Below are positions 16,401 through 24,985 of a DNA stretch of 64,000 nt, in pieces. Each line of letters starts with the position of its first letter. Positions within the stretch are counted from its first letter, which is position 1. A program made the translations under genes and the position numbers. The notes under the pieces were generated by a model. It was not told the origin of the DNA, did no database searches, and saw nothing but the letters and a program-made list of their open reading frames with translations. The stretch is from an uncultured Oscillospiraceae bacterium (GTDB taxonomy: Bacteria > Bacillota > Clostridia > Oscillospirales > Acutalibacteraceae): positions 186,001-250,000 of the forward strand of contig CABUFC010000003.1 in the NCBI GenBank assembly GCA_902490735.1. The letters are read 5' to 3'.

Positions 16401-18170
16401 TTAAAGCGAGTATTTGGTGCTGAACAAATTATAGTAGTCTACGAATTCGCCCGACTCGGATGATTTAATTTTATTTAAGAATTTATGAGCATTAAGTTTA
16501 TCCGAGTACATCTGAAGTGTATAAACCGCGATATTCGAGCAGTGGTCAGACACCCTTTCAAAATTTGTGATAAGATCTGAAAAAACAAACCCTAATTTTA
16601 CCGTACAGGCGCCGGTTTGAAGCCTTTGAACATGGCGGGATTTTAATTCGCTGTTTAGCTTATCAATAACCTGTTCTAACGGTTCAACCTTTGAAGCTAA
16701 TTCCAAATTGTCATCTTTAAATGAATCAAACGTCATTTCAACAATTTCTTTCAGCGCCGTCTTTACAACCTTAATTTCTTTTTGCGCCTCACTTGAAAAC
16801 TGAACCTTTTTCTGTTTTATTTCTTCGGCAGCCTTGCTTAAATTAAGTGCGTGGTCGGCAATTCTTTCAAAATCACCCACACTGTGTAAAAGCCTGGATA
16901 CCGCGTGCGAATCGCTTTCAGATAGCTCGTTGCTGCTTATTCTTACCAAATATGTACAAAGCTTGTCTTCATATTTATCTGTAAGATTTTCGATTTCTTT
17001 AATCTTATTGTCTATATCGTCACTAAAGTGGTCTAAAAGCTTTAATGACATTAAAAGAGCATCTTTAGAATACTCGGCCATTTCTGTTGTAAGCCTTTTG
17101 CACTCTGATATTGCAAGGGGCGAGTTATTGAAAATTCTTTCATCGAGGAATACCTGATGAGTGATTTTATCATCCTTGCGAATGGTCATTTCGCAAAGGC
17201 GGATAACCGCCTGTTTAAACGGAATAAACGCCACGGTATTTAATAGGTTAAACAAAGTATGTATAACAGCAACGCCTATAAGAGAACATGGCATTGATAA
17301 ATACGACGGAAACAACGCCATAGCAACATATAACAAAGCAATGCACACCACACCGCCTATAGCGTTTGTATATAAATGCAGTGCTACTACCCTTTTTGCG
17401 TCTTTGCTTGTGCCAAAGGATGACAAAATCGCCGTTACGCATGTACCGACATTAGCTCCTATTACAAGCGGTATTGCTATTTGGTAGGTCACAGGATTGT
17501 CGGAAGCAAAGGCCGAAAAAGCAAGGGCTTGCACAATAGCCACAGTTGCCGCAGAAGATTGAATAATACCGGTAAAAAGGGTTGAAACAACAAATGCGGT
17601 CACAGGGCTCGTAAAAGCAACCAAAACTTTTTGAAAAGCGGGATCTTGTCTAAATGTTTCCATAGAACCGCTCATCATATCCATACCTGCCATAAGAACG
17701 GCAAAACCTATAAAAATTACTCCCAAATTGCGTTTTCTTTCGCGCTTGGAAAACATCCTCATGGCTATACCCAAAAACGCTAAAAGCGGCGCAAATATCA
17801 TGGGTTTTAAAAGGGTTAATAAAAAATTATCTCCGGTAATTCCGGTTAAGGTTAAAATCCAGGATGTAAGCGTTGTTCCGACATGCGTCCCCATTATCAT
17901 GCCAAAGGTGTCCGCAAAACCTAAAATGCCGGAGTTTACAAGGCCTACAAGCATTACCGTCATAGCAGATGACGATTGAATGGCAATGGTAATGGCCGCT
18001 CCCATACCAAAACCGACAAAATCATTTTTAGCTACCTTTTTAAGCGTGCGTTCCATTGCTCCGCCGGACATTTGCTCAAGCCCTGAAGACATCGCACTCA
18101 TGCCGTACATAAAAAACGCGAGTCCGCCTAAAAGCTCTGCTAAAATTATTAGAATTTGTGTGGCAGTCAT
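16401..18170 (-). CDS. Na/Pi cotransporter family protein with PhoU-like domain
   Basis: A 589-aa membrane protein of the sodium-dependent phosphate cotransporter (NptA/PF02690) family. The two inverted halves each carry the signature: QSSSAMTVMLVG near residue 65 with GTHVGTT near 95, and QSSAATVAIVQ near 205 with GANVGTC near 240. The C-terminal 230 residues are helical and hydrophilic, a PhoU-like domain that usually senses phosphate or regulates uptake. A G-run precedes the ATG, and a clear promoter lies at 18210-18238. The gene ends 58 nt before the flippase start on the same strand. Function by family: phosphate import or phosphate-linked sodium flux. Confidence 0.88.
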   Translation of the reverse strand: MTATQILIILAELLGGLAFFMYGMSAMSSGLEQMSGGAMERTLKKVAKNDFVGFGMGAAITIAIQSSSAMTVMLVGLVNSGILGFADTFGMIMGTHVGTTLTSWILTLTGITGDNFLLTLLKPMIFAPLLAFLGIAMRMFSKRERKRNLGVIFIGFAVLMAGMDMMSGSMETFRQDPAFQKVLVAFTSPVTAFVVSTLFTGIIQSSAATVAIVQALAFSAFASDNPVTYQIAIPLVIGANVGTCVTAILSSFGTSKDAKRVVALHLYTNAIGGVVCIALLYVAMALFPSYLSMPCSLIGVAVIHTLFNLLNTVAFIPFKQAVIRLCEMTIRKDDKITHQVFLDERIFNNSPLAISECKRLTTEMAEYSKDALLMSLKLLDHFSDDIDNKIKEIENLTDKYEDKLCTYLVRISSNELSESDSHAVSRLLHSVGDFERIADHALNLSKAAEEIKQKKVQFSSEAQKEIKVVKTALKEIVEMTFDSFKDDNLELASKVEPLEQVIDKLNSELKSRHVQRLQTGACTVKLGFVFSDLITNFERVSDHCSNIAVYTLQMYSDKLNAHKFLNKIKSSESGEFVDYYNLFSTKYSL

Positions 18171-18209
18171 AATAACCCCCCAAATAAAAGACTAACTTTT
18201 GCCAGTATA

Positions 18210-18238
18210 ATATTAACAGAAAACCGGGGGCTAGTCAA
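18210..18238 (-). promoter_or_regulatory. promoter for the Na/Pi cotransporter
   Basis: TTGACT (18233-18238), a 17-bp spacer and TAATAT (18210-18215) on the minus strand, about 40 bp before the start codon. The spacer contains a C-run that could pair with the G-rich ribosome site only if included in a longer transcript. Confidence 0.7.
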
Positions 18239-18242
18239 CACA

Positions 18243-18279
18243 AACTTTAAAGCGGCACAGAAATCCGTGCCGCTTTAAA
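18243..18279 (-). terminator. terminator of the lysine ABC operon
   Basis: A perfect 13-bp stem (18246-18258 with 18267-18279) begins directly after the ATPase stop codon. The following U-tract is short (GTTTGTG), so it is a moderate terminator. Confidence 0.6.
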
Positions 18280-19014
18280 TTATTGTTCGCGAAATCTCGC
18301 TAAAAATTCTTTTGTGGAATCATTTTTCGGGTTTTCGAAAATTTCTTTGGGTGAGCCCTCTTCTGCAATTACACCGTCGGCCATATAAACTACCTTTGTG
18401 CTTACATCCCTTGCAAAGGCCATTTCATGGGTAACGACAATCATGGTCATGCCTTCTTTAGCAAGCGATCGCATAACTGCGAGCACCTCGCCAACCATTT
18501 GTGGATCGAGCGCCGAAGTCGGTTCATCAAACAATATAACCTCCGGCTGCATTGCAAGAGCTCTGGCTATTGCAACTCTTTGTTTTTGACCGCCCGAAAG
18601 TTGCTTAGGCTTTGCATTTACAAACGGCGCCATTCCAACCTTTTCAAGATAGAACATCGCGTCCTTTTCGGCTTCAGCCTTGGATTTTTTAAGAACCTTA
18701 ACAGGACCTACGGTACAGTTTTTTAATACCGACATATTATTAAACAAATTAAAACTTTGGAAAACCATTTCCACTTTAGAGCGGTATGCCGGAATATCCT
18801 TTTTATCCATAACGTTTTCGCCGTGGAAAAGAATTTCTCCGTCTGTTGGCTCTTCAAGTAAATTTATGCAGCGAAGCATGGTTGATTTTCCGCTTCCCGA
18901 GGCACCTATTATGCAGGTTACATCACCTTTATTTATCGAAAAATCTATTCCCTTTAAAATTTGGTTCTGGCCAAAATCCTTTTTAAGACCGGTAATTTTA
19001 ATAACCTCGCTCAT
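18280..19014 (-). CDS. amino-acid ABC transporter ATP-binding protein (probably lysine)
   Basis: ATPase of a polar amino-acid importer (GlnQ/ArtM type), 244 aa. Walker A GASGSGKST is near residue 37, the Q-loop VFQSFNLF near 83, the signature LSGGQKQRVAIARAL near 138, Walker B VILFDEPTSALD near 160, and the switch histidine in VVTHEM near 197. GGAGG precedes the ATG, which overlaps the stop codon of the permease by 4 nt. It is last in a three-gene operon controlled by a lysine riboswitch, which is the reason to assign lysine as substrate; the protein alone would only say polar amino acid. Confidence 0.92.
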   Translation of the reverse strand: MSEVIKITGLKKDFGQNQILKGIDFSINKGDVTCIIGASGSGKSTMLRCINLLEEPTDGEILFHGENVMDKKDIPAYRSKVEMVFQSFNLFNNMSVLKNCTVGPVKVLKKSKAEAEKDAMFYLEKVGMAPFVNAKPKQLSGGQKQRVAIARALAMQPEVILFDEPTSALDPQMVGEVLAVMRSLAKEGMTMIVVTHEMAFARDVSTKVVYMADGVIAEEGSPKEIFENPKNDSTKEFLARFREQ

Positions 19015-19778
19015 CCCTTCGCCTCCGTTTCTAAATAATTGGTATTAGGCATAGTGGACGATTGCTGAACTATGTAACTGTCCGGTCCTTCAAGCTTTTT
19101 CTCTATAAGCCGCAAAATCCTCGTAACAATAAATGTAAGCAAGAAATAAATTACACAAGCAACAACGTAGGTTTCAAAAATTGCCCATGTCATTTTTGAA
19201 ATTTTGGCTGTAAAAAAGTAAAGCTCTGTTACGCCGATAACGTTCAGCACCGAAGTGTCTTTAATGTTAATAACAAACTCGTTGCTTATAGCCGGTAAAA
19301 TATTGCGCATTGTCTGCGGAATAATTACATTAAGCATTGTTTGAATGTGGGTCATACCAACCGAGTACGCCGCTTCAAACTGACCTTTGTCAATCGAAAT
19401 TATACCGCCTCGTACAATTTCCGCCATATATGCACCGGTATTTATGGATACTATAAATATGCCTGCCGGAATAAGCGGAAGCGTATTGCCGCCGTTTAAA
19501 AAAGCATAGCCCCAAAATATTACCATAGACTGAACCATCATCGGTGTGCCGCGGAAAATCTCAACGTAAATTGCAATTATTACGTTGATAATTTTCATAA
19601 GAGCCTTCATCACTATATTTTTAGGGGTGGGAATAGTGCGAACAATGCCCGTTATAAGCCCTATAAGTAAGCCGATAATCGTACCGGAAAGGGCTATAAG
19701 CATTGTAAAGCCTATGCCTTTTAAGAAAAATGCGTAATTATCTTTCGCTATATTAAATACTTCTTGAAAGAACTGCAA
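19011..19778 (-). CDS. amino-acid ABC transporter permease (probably lysine)
   Basis: Membrane subunit of the HisM/GlnP family, 255 aa with about five membrane helices. The cytoplasmic EAA loop, EAAYSVGMTHIQTMLNVIIPQ near residues 135-155, is the docking site for the ATPase. The start codon is TTG at 19776-19778, with AAGGAG 8 nt upstream. The C-terminus is longer than usual by about 20 polar residues. It lies 17 nt after the binding-protein gene and overlaps the ATPase gene by 4 nt. Single permease genes of this type usually homodimerise. Confidence 0.92.
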   Translation of the reverse strand: MQFFQEVFNIAKDNYAFFLKGIGFTMLIALSGTIIGLLIGLITGIVRTIPTPKNIVMKALMKIINVIIAIYVEIFRGTPMMVQSMVIFWGYAFLNGGNTLPLIPAGIFIVSINTGAYMAEIVRGGIISIDKGQFEAAYSVGMTHIQTMLNVIIPQTMRNILPAISNEFVINIKDTSVLNVIGVTELYFFTAKISKMTWAIFETYVVACVIYFLLTFIVTRILRLIEKKLEGPDSYIVQQSSTMPNTNYLETEAKG

Positions 19779-19795
19779 AGCAATTACTCCTTATA

Positions 19796-20614
19796 TTATT
19801 CTTCTGGAGATATTGCTACCATCTGCTCCATTAAAGCTTTTTGTGCCGCTTCATCAAAGGTAGCAAGATAAGAGTTAATGCCGGCCAATAAATCCGAACC
19901 CTTTTTAACACCTACGGCAATGCTTGTATCTTCAACAGGAACCTTAAAGCCGGTATCGTTGTTCTTTAAAGCGATATAGCCATATTTGTCGCTGCTGCCG
20001 CAAACAGACATAGCCGTTGGTTCTTCGGCAATGTAACCTTCAATTGTACCGGCGTCAAGCGCTACACGCATAGTAGCAAAGTCTGACATTTCAGAAACTG
20101 TCGCTTTGGTTTGAGAAGATAAAGCGTCAAGATGGCTTGTGCCTGACTGTGCCGCAATCTTTTTACCGTCAAGATCTGCAATAGTCTTAACATCGCTTAA
20201 AGCGCCTTTTTTAGTGATAATTACAAGATTGGAATTATAGTAGATATCCGAAAAATCGATCTTCTCTTTTCTTTCGGATGTCGGGCTCATACCGGCAATA
20301 ATCATATCAAGTGTGCCTGCCTGTACGGCCGGAACAAGAGCATCCCACTCATAAGAATAAATTTCAAGCTTTTTGCCAAGGCTTTCAGCTATTTTTATCG
20401 CAACTTGAACATCATAGCCGTTAGTATACATGTTTTCTACATTAGCTATAGGAACAGCACCGTCGGACGCTGATTTAGTCGACCAGTTATACGGAGCATA
20501 GTTGCACTCCATACCAACTTTTATTACTTCGTCGGATGTTTCCGGTTTTTTACCGCATCCTGCAAACGAGAACAGCAATACGGCTGCGAGGATGATTGAT
20601 AATAGTTTTTTCAT
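19796..20614 (-). CDS. amino-acid ABC transporter substrate-binding lipoprotein (probably lysine)
   Basis: Extracellular solute-binding protein family 3, 272 aa. The N-terminus is a lipoprotein signal with lipobox FAGC (Cys20). Family features are KVGMECNYAPYNW near residue 30, the helix DVQVAIKIAESLGKKLE near 68, DMIIAGMSPTSERKEKIDFS near 98, and the cleft motif AAQSGTSHLDA near 140. The start is set at 20614 because GGGAG lies 9 nt upstream and the signal peptide begins there; a longer in-frame start would run into the riboswitch terminator. The upstream lysine riboswitch points to lysine uptake. Confidence 0.92.
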   Translation of the reverse strand: MKKLLSIILAAVLLFSFAGCGKKPETSDEVIKVGMECNYAPYNWSTKSASDGAVPIANVENMYTNGYDVQVAIKIAESLGKKLEIYSYEWDALVPAVQAGTLDMIIAGMSPTSERKEKIDFSDIYYNSNLVIITKKGALSDVKTIADLDGKKIAAQSGTSHLDALSSQTKATVSEMSDFATMRVALDAGTIEGYIAEEPTAMSVCGSSDKYGYIALKNNDTGFKVPVEDTSIAVGVKKGSDLLAGINSYLATFDEAAQKALMEQMVAISPEE

Positions 20615-20629
20615 GTTTTTTCTCCCTTC

Positions 20630-20665
20630 AAATAAAAAAATCGCAATTGCTGTAAGCAATCACGA
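20630..20665 (-). terminator. intrinsic terminator of the lysine riboswitch
   Basis: An 11-bp stem (20655-20665 with 20641-20651, two G-U pairs) and a 3-nt loop followed on the minus strand by TTTTTTTATTTG, placed between the riboswitch aptamer and the binding-protein gene. It would stop transcription when lysine is bound. Confidence 0.85.
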
Positions 20666-20679
20666 ATTCTATTAAATCC

Positions 20680-20838
20680 ATGATAGCTCTCCACAAAATG
20701 TGACAGTTCACGGCATGTTCTGTCGTAAACCAACCTGCAAATTCCTTCGGCAAATTCACAGATTTCGGCGATGAATCCTTTCACGCGGGCAAGCCGTTTA
20801 CCACATCGCGTTACTGATAGTCATCGCGCCTCTATCTA
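20680..20838 (-). promoter_or_regulatory. lysine riboswitch (L box)
   Basis: Read on the minus strand, the leader shows the conserved L-box elements in order: GATAGAGGCGCGATGACTAT at the 5' side, a GTGAAAGGATTCATCGCCGAA block in the middle, and TGTCACATTTTGTGGAGAGC with TATC closing the P1 stem at the 3' side (GATAG at 20832-20836 pairs with CTATC at 20682-20686). A terminator follows directly. Established function: lysine binding promotes termination and shuts off lysine biosynthesis or transport. Here it controls the three-gene ABC importer. Confidence 0.92.
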
Positions 20839-20846
20839 TGTTGGTG

Positions 20847-20875
20847 ATTATACACTATAACAAATAAAAATGCAA
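20847..20875 (-). promoter_or_regulatory. promoter for the riboswitch-ABC operon
   Basis: TATAAT (20847-20852) with a weak -35, TTGCAT (20870-20875), 17 bp apart on the minus strand. Transcription would start just before the first conserved riboswitch bases. Confidence 0.65.
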
Positions 20876-20884
20876 GTACTTTTT

Positions 20885-20922
20885 TTAAAAAGATAAAAAA
20901 TCACGGAAAAACCGTGATTTTA
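20885..20922 (-). terminator. terminator of rpsT
   Basis: AAATCACGG/CCGTGATTT stem (20912-20920 with 20898-20906) followed on the minus strand by TTTATCTTTTT, just after the rpsT stop codon. Confidence 0.8.
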
Positions 20923-20927
20923 ACCAA

Positions 20928-21173
20928 TTATTCCACACTGTTTAAGCTTTTTTGTAAAGCGGATTTTTTCCTTGCGGCGGTGTTTTTATGCATTATTCCC
21001 TTAGCAACCGCTTTGTCGACCTTTTTGATCGCGGCTTTTGTTGCCTCCGCCTTATCTTCTGCGGACGCAATGTTCTTTATAGCAGTTTTAACTGAAGAAC
21101 GATAGCTCTTGTTGCGGTTGTTATTCTCTTCAGCGATCAACACGCGCTTTTTAGCTGATTTAATATTTGGCAT
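20928..21173 (-). CDS. rpsT: 30S ribosomal protein S20
   Basis: Small-subunit protein S20, 81 aa and strongly basic. It begins MPNIKSAKKRVLIAEE, continues with the NRNKSYRSSVKTAIK helix, and has the KGIMHKNTAARKKSALQK end typical of the family. GGGAGGTG lies 8 nt before the ATG. It is monocistronic with its own promoter and terminator. It stands back to back with spoIIP; in Bacillus a germination protease gene, gpr, separates the two, and it is absent here. Confidence 0.97.
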   Translation of the reverse strand: MPNIKSAKKRVLIAEENNNRNKSYRSSVKTAIKNIASAEDKAEATKAAIKKVDKAVAKGIMHKNTAARKKSALQKSLNSVE

Positions 21174-21208
21174 CTAAATACACCTCCCAAAAACATTATG
21201 CACTAAGT

Positions 21209-21237
21209 ATTTTATCACCAAACTTTTAAAAAAGCAA
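21209..21237 (-). promoter_or_regulatory. promoter for rpsT
   Basis: TTGCTT (21232-21237), a 17-bp spacer and TAAAAT (21209-21214) on the minus strand, about 35 bp before the ATG. Confidence 0.65.
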
Positions 21238-21355
21238 TAGTTTTTTTAGTAAAATAAAAAAACTTGTTAAAAATAATTATAAGCCTTTGTAAAAAGTATA
21301 TTATTAATTTTTAATTCATAAAATTATTTAAAGTCTTTTTTCGAAGGATCAATTT

Positions 21356-22354
21356 ATGCGTTTTTTAAAAAAAGCCACAGTATTATTTATGCTTTTATGC
21401 GTAATGCTTTCTGCGTTTTACAGCCTTACACTTATTTTGCCGTTGAAAGCCGAAAAAAACGATGACAAAAAATCAGAAGTAATATCTTCCGATGTGTCAA
21501 GTCGCATACGTGACACTCAAAATGAAAGCTCTGCGGTTGCGGTCGCGGCACAGCCCGGCAACTACAAGGGTAAAATTAAGACCGAGGTTATATCCCCTTA
21601 CAAAGCGCCGCTAAACTTTAGCAAGGTATATATGAAAAACACCACCGGATTAAACATTGACTTTGCCGCCGAGCTTAATGCCCCTATTAAAATAAGCCTT
21701 AAATCTACAAATGAACCGGAGGTTCTTATTTTTTGCACACACACAACCGAGTGTTATATGCTTGAAGAACGTGATTATTACACAACTGCCGACGCTACCG
21801 GCACGCTTGATAAAGAAAAAAGTGTTGTAGCGGTTGGTGCCGTACTTAAAAACACGCTTGAGCAGAACGGCATTTCGGTTTTACAGGACACATCCGTTTT
21901 TGATTCGCCAAAATTCAGCGGATGCTATGACCGAAGTGCCGAAATGGTAAAAAAATACCTTGCAAAATATCCGTCAATCAAGGTGGTAATAGATGTTCAC
22001 AGGGATTCTATTACTTACGACGGCGGCGTAAAAAGCAAGCCCACCGTAAAAATCAACGGCAAAAATGCGGCGCAGGTAATGATTGTATCGGGCTGCGAAG
22101 CCGGAAGCGTTAAGGATTTTCCCAACTGGCGCGAAAATTTACGCTTTGCGCTTAAAATTCAAAACCGCATGGAAACCGATTATCCGACACTTGCGCGCCC
22201 TTTAAATTTTTGTGCAAGAAGATATAATCAACATTTAACAACGGGCTCGCTTTTAATAGAATTCGGCACGGAAGCTAACACTTTAGAAGAGGCAAAATAC
22301 TCAGCTTTATTAGTAGGAACCACTTTAAAAAATGTATTAAAAAACAAAGGATGA
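21356..22354 (+). CDS. spoIIP: stage II sporulation protein P
   Basis: Peptidoglycan amidase/endopeptidase of the engulfment complex that, with SpoIID and SpoIIM, remodels septal wall around the forespore. The product is 332 aa with an N-terminal membrane anchor (about 7-28). The family blocks are VLIFCTHTTECY near residue 124, VVIDVHRDS near 217, IVSGCE near 245 and GSLLIEFGTEAN near 302. The key zinc and catalytic residues (His in CTHTTE, His in DVHRD, Glu in IEFGTE) are all present. GAAGGATC precedes the ATG. It overlaps the next small gene by 4 nt. Expression would be in the mother cell, but no clear sigma-E promoter was identified. Confidence 0.92.
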   Translation: MRFLKKATVLFMLLCVMLSAFYSLTLILPLKAEKNDDKKSEVISSDVSSRIRDTQNESSAVAVAAQPGNYKGKIKTEVISPYKAPLNFSKVYMKNTTGLNIDFAAELNAPIKISLKSTNEPEVLIFCTHTTECYMLEERDYYTTADATGTLDKEKSVVAVGAVLKNTLEQNGISVLQDTSVFDSPKFSGCYDRSAEMVKKYLAKYPSIKVVIDVHRDSITYDGGVKSKPTVKINGKNAAQVMIVSGCEAGSVKDFPNWRENLRFALKIQNRMETDYPTLARPLNFCARRYNQHLTTGSLLIEFGTEANTLEEAKYSALLVGTTLKNVLKNKG

Positions 22355-22599
22355 AAAGCTTGACAAAACCTATTAGAATTATTGTTTGCATATTTTTGTT
22401 TACAGTCTGTACGCTGGCCGTAATTTTAGGATTTATGATAACCTACAAAAATATGACTTTTATTAAAACCGGAAAAGTGGTTGACCTAATTAATTTTTCC
22501 AATGACGGTATTTATATTTTAGGAAAACCTCTGGATGTCTTTTTTAAAAGTTTTTTATACGAAATATCGAAAGAGATGCCGGCGGTATCTCTTTCTTGA
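22351..22599 (+). CDS. small single-pass membrane protein after spoIIP
   Basis: An 82-aa protein whose start overlaps the spoIIP stop by 4 nt (ATGA), so it is translationally coupled. One membrane helix (about 9-30) is followed by a soluble domain of about 50 residues with no recognised motif. The last codons form the stem of an intrinsic terminator, so transcription of the spoIIP unit ends inside its coding sequence. The coupling suggests a sporulation role, but no family was recognised. Confidence 0.65.
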   Translation: MKSLTKPIRIIVCIFLFTVCTLAVILGFMITYKNMTFIKTGKVVDLINFSNDGIYILGKPLDVFFKSFLYEISKEMPAVSLS

Positions 22600-22606
22600 T
22601 TTTTAT
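22573..22606 (+). terminator. terminator overlapping the 3' end of the small gene
   Basis: Stem GAGATGCC (22573-22580) with GGTATCTC (22584-22591), then TTTCTTGATTTTT. The stem codes for the last residues of the 82-aa protein. Confidence 0.65.
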
Positions 22607-22624
22607 ATTCAAATAATGTAATAT
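22596..22624 (+). promoter_or_regulatory. promoter for the LTA-synthase-like gene
   Basis: TTGATT (22596-22601), a 17-bp spacer and TAATAT (22619-22624). The start point would be near 22631, leaving a leader of only 10-20 nt. Confidence 0.5.
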
Positions 22625-22638
22625 AGTATTATTGGGGG

Positions 22639-24690
22639 ATGAAAATATTGGAAACAGCTATAAAAAACAGTCAATTAAAAAAATGGGCGTTTGCTCTGTT
22701 TTTTCCGATCGACATTATTTATACGGAGCTAATATTAAGGATTACGATATCCGAACATTTTTTTGGCCTTGGACTATTATTTATACCCCTTTTATCAATT
22801 CCGGTCGGTTTGTTTTTAACTGTTTTATGCACCTTTTTTAAAAGACCAAAAAATAATTTTATTGTTGCGGTTGTTTTATCCGTTTTAATATTTTTAATTG
22901 CCGCCACGCAAATAGTTTATCATACCTGCTTTAATCAGTATTTAATGATAAATTCCATAACGCAGGGCGGAATCGGTCAAGTAACCGAACATGGCGGATT
23001 TATAATTATAGGCTTAAAGGCAATTCTTTCAAGAATAATCCCGATTATATTTCTTGCTTTGCCAATAGCCGCGCTTGTGTTTTTAACAAAGAAAAACTAT
23101 TTAAAGTTTTATAAAATAAATATTGTAAGGCAAATAATAGGCGCCATAGGCGGCATTTTGTTACACTTTATTATTTTGCTTTTGGTGCTTATTATCCCCG
23201 TGTCAAACGAAGTGTATTTCGGGGCGTTTAACCCCTCGCAAATGGTATCTTTGTTTGGGCTTGCAACAACCGAAAGGCTTGATATAAAATATAATCTTTT
23301 TCATATTGGCTCGTCCGGCAATATAATTATTGACAATAGCAGTAATACAGAAAAAAGCGACGAGCCCGAAAAGGTAACCGAATATGGCGACAATGTGATG
23401 AACATAGATTTTTCAAGTCTTATAGCAAATGAATCCAACGCCACCATTAAAAGCCTGCATCAGTATTTTAGCAATCAACAACCCACAAAGAAAAACGAAT
23501 ATACGGGCATGTTTGAAGGCTATAACTTAATAATGCTGACAGCCGAAGGTTTTTATCCGTACGCTATTGATAAAAACTTAACCCCCACACTATATAAAAT
23601 GCAGCAGGAAGGATTTAATTTTGTAAATTATTATAATTCTCCTTGGGCGGTAAGCACATCAGACGGCGAATATGTTGAATGCACCGGCCTTATTCCGAAA
23701 TCCGGAGTTTGGAGTTTTTACGAGTCCGGAAAATCCAATATTTTCTTCCCGTTTACAATGTCCCAACAGTTCTTAAATGTTGGCGTATCTCCCGTGTATG
23801 CATACCACAACAACACATATTCATATTACCACCGCGACGTAAGCCACCCGAACCTTGGTTATATTTATAAAGGCCTTGGCAACGGTCTTAATGTTAAAAA
23901 GACTTGGCCTGAATCGGATCTTGAAATGATAGAAGTATCCGGCCCCGAATATATTACGGCAGACAAACGCTTTCACGCATATTACATGACGGTATCCGGT
24001 CATATGGAATATGATTTTAAAAACAACTATATGTCTTATAAATATAAAGACTATGTAAAAGATTTAAACTATTCCGAAGCAATTAAAGCATATATTGCAT
24101 GCAATATGGATTTAGACCGTGCAATGGAAAATCTTTTAAAACAGCTTGAAGAAGCCGGCGTTGCGGATAAAACGCTTATAGCCCTAAGCCCCGATCACAC
24201 TCCGTACGGGCTTGAGCAAACAGGCAGCAAAAAATACGAGCTTTTCGACGAGCTGTTCGGCCACAAAGTCGAAACCCAGTTTGAAGTAAACAGAAGTGTA
24301 TTTTTACTGTATAGCCCGTCAATGGAAAAAGGCATAAAAATTGATAAAGTATGCAGTCCGCTTGATATTATACCAACCCTTAATAATCTTCTTGGTTTTG
24401 AATACGATTCAAGGCTTTTGCCCGGAAAAGATATTTTTAGCACCAGCGAAGGCATTGCAATTTTTGAAAACCACAGCTTTATTACCGACAAAGGCAGGTA
24501 CTTTGCCGCCACCGGAACTTTTGTTAAAAACGATGACGCCGTTATAGAGAACGAATCCGATTATGTCGCAGCCCTGAAAAAAGAGGTTAATAACAAGTTT
24601 ACCGTGTGCTCCCAGATTTTAACTACAAATTATTATAAAAAAGCCCTTTTAGAACGAACTCATTTTAAAGGGCAATTAGCACAAAAATAA
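22639..24690 (+). CDS. LTA-synthase-like membrane phosphoglycerol transferase
   Basis: A 683-aa protein of the alkaline-phosphatase/sulfatase superfamily, LtaS-like branch, which transfers glycerol-phosphate groups to envelope glycolipids or glycans outside the cell. Five membrane helices fill the first 200 residues, followed by a linker and the extracellular catalytic domain (about 295-640). The nucleophile Thr is in VSTSDGEY near residue 340. MTVSGHMEYDF near 455 and ALSPDHTPYG near 515 match the metal and substrate motifs. A GGGGG ribosome site abuts the ATG at 22639, too close to serve it. The TTG at 22648 has proper spacing and is the more likely true start, three codons in. A terminator follows at 24695. 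Confidence 0.88.
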   Translation: MKILETAIKNSQLKKWAFALFFPIDIIYTELILRITISEHFFGLGLLFIPLLSIPVGLFLTVLCTFFKRPKNNFIVAVVLSVLIFLIAATQIVYHTCFNQYLMINSITQGGIGQVTEHGGFIIIGLKAILSRIIPIIFLALPIAALVFLTKKNYLKFYKINIVRQIIGAIGGILLHFIILLLVLIIPVSNEVYFGAFNPSQMVSLFGLATTERLDIKYNLFHIGSSGNIIIDNSSNTEKSDEPEKVTEYGDNVMNIDFSSLIANESNATIKSLHQYFSNQQPTKKNEYTGMFEGYNLIMLTAEGFYPYAIDKNLTPTLYKMQQEGFNFVNYYNSPWAVSTSDGEYVECTGLIPKSGVWSFYESGKSNIFFPFTMSQQFLNVGVSPVYAYHNNTYSYYHRDVSHPNLGYIYKGLGNGLNVKKTWPESDLEMIEVSGPEYITADKRFHAYYMTVSGHMEYDFKNNYMSYKYKDYVKDLNYSEAIKAYIACNMDLDRAMENLLKQLEEAGVADKTLIALSPDHTPYGLEQTGSKKYELFDELFGHKVETQFEVNRSVFLLYSPSMEKGIKIDKVCSPLDIIPTLNNLLGFEYDSRLLPGKDIFSTSEGIAIFENHSFITDKGRYFAATGTFVKNDDAVIENESDYVAALKKEVNNKFTVCSQILTTNYYKKALLERTHFKGQLAQK

Positions 24691-24692
24691 AA

Positions 24693-24724
24693 AGTATCCC
24701 GACAATTTTGTCGGGATATTTTAT
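24693..24724 (+). terminator. terminator of the LTA-synthase-like gene
   Basis: A perfect 10-bp stem (24695-24704 with 24709-24718) followed by TTTTATT. Confidence 0.8.
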
Positions 24725-24759
24725 TCACAAAAAATAATTATTTACTAAAAGTAATCTGT

Positions 24760-24849
24760 GTTTTTAACATAGTTTTCAACATTTTAGTTACAAATACAGT
24801 GCCGTTTTAAGCCAATTCAGGCAAAAATGTTAATTACTATGTTAAAAAC
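24760..24849. repeat. 90-nt nested inverted repeat, possible structured RNA or operator
   Basis: Perfect 14-bp arms GTTTTTAACATAGT (24760-24773) and its complement (24836-24849) enclose a second matched pair, AACATTTT (24778-24785) with AAAATGTT (24824-24831), separated by symmetrical 4-nt loops. Together they make a rod-like hairpin in an otherwise empty, very AT-rich 260-bp gap. The rest of the gap (24850-24985) shows nothing recognisable. Confidence 0.5.
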
Positions 24850-24985
24850 TTGAAAAGTTTTTAAGGTTGCATCGGTTTACATAAATCAATTTCTGTTAAA
24901 TAATGTAAATTTTTAATTACTGTTTGTATAATAATCAAAAGTTGCAAATATTGTGGATTTAATTTATAATATATTTGGTGATAAT

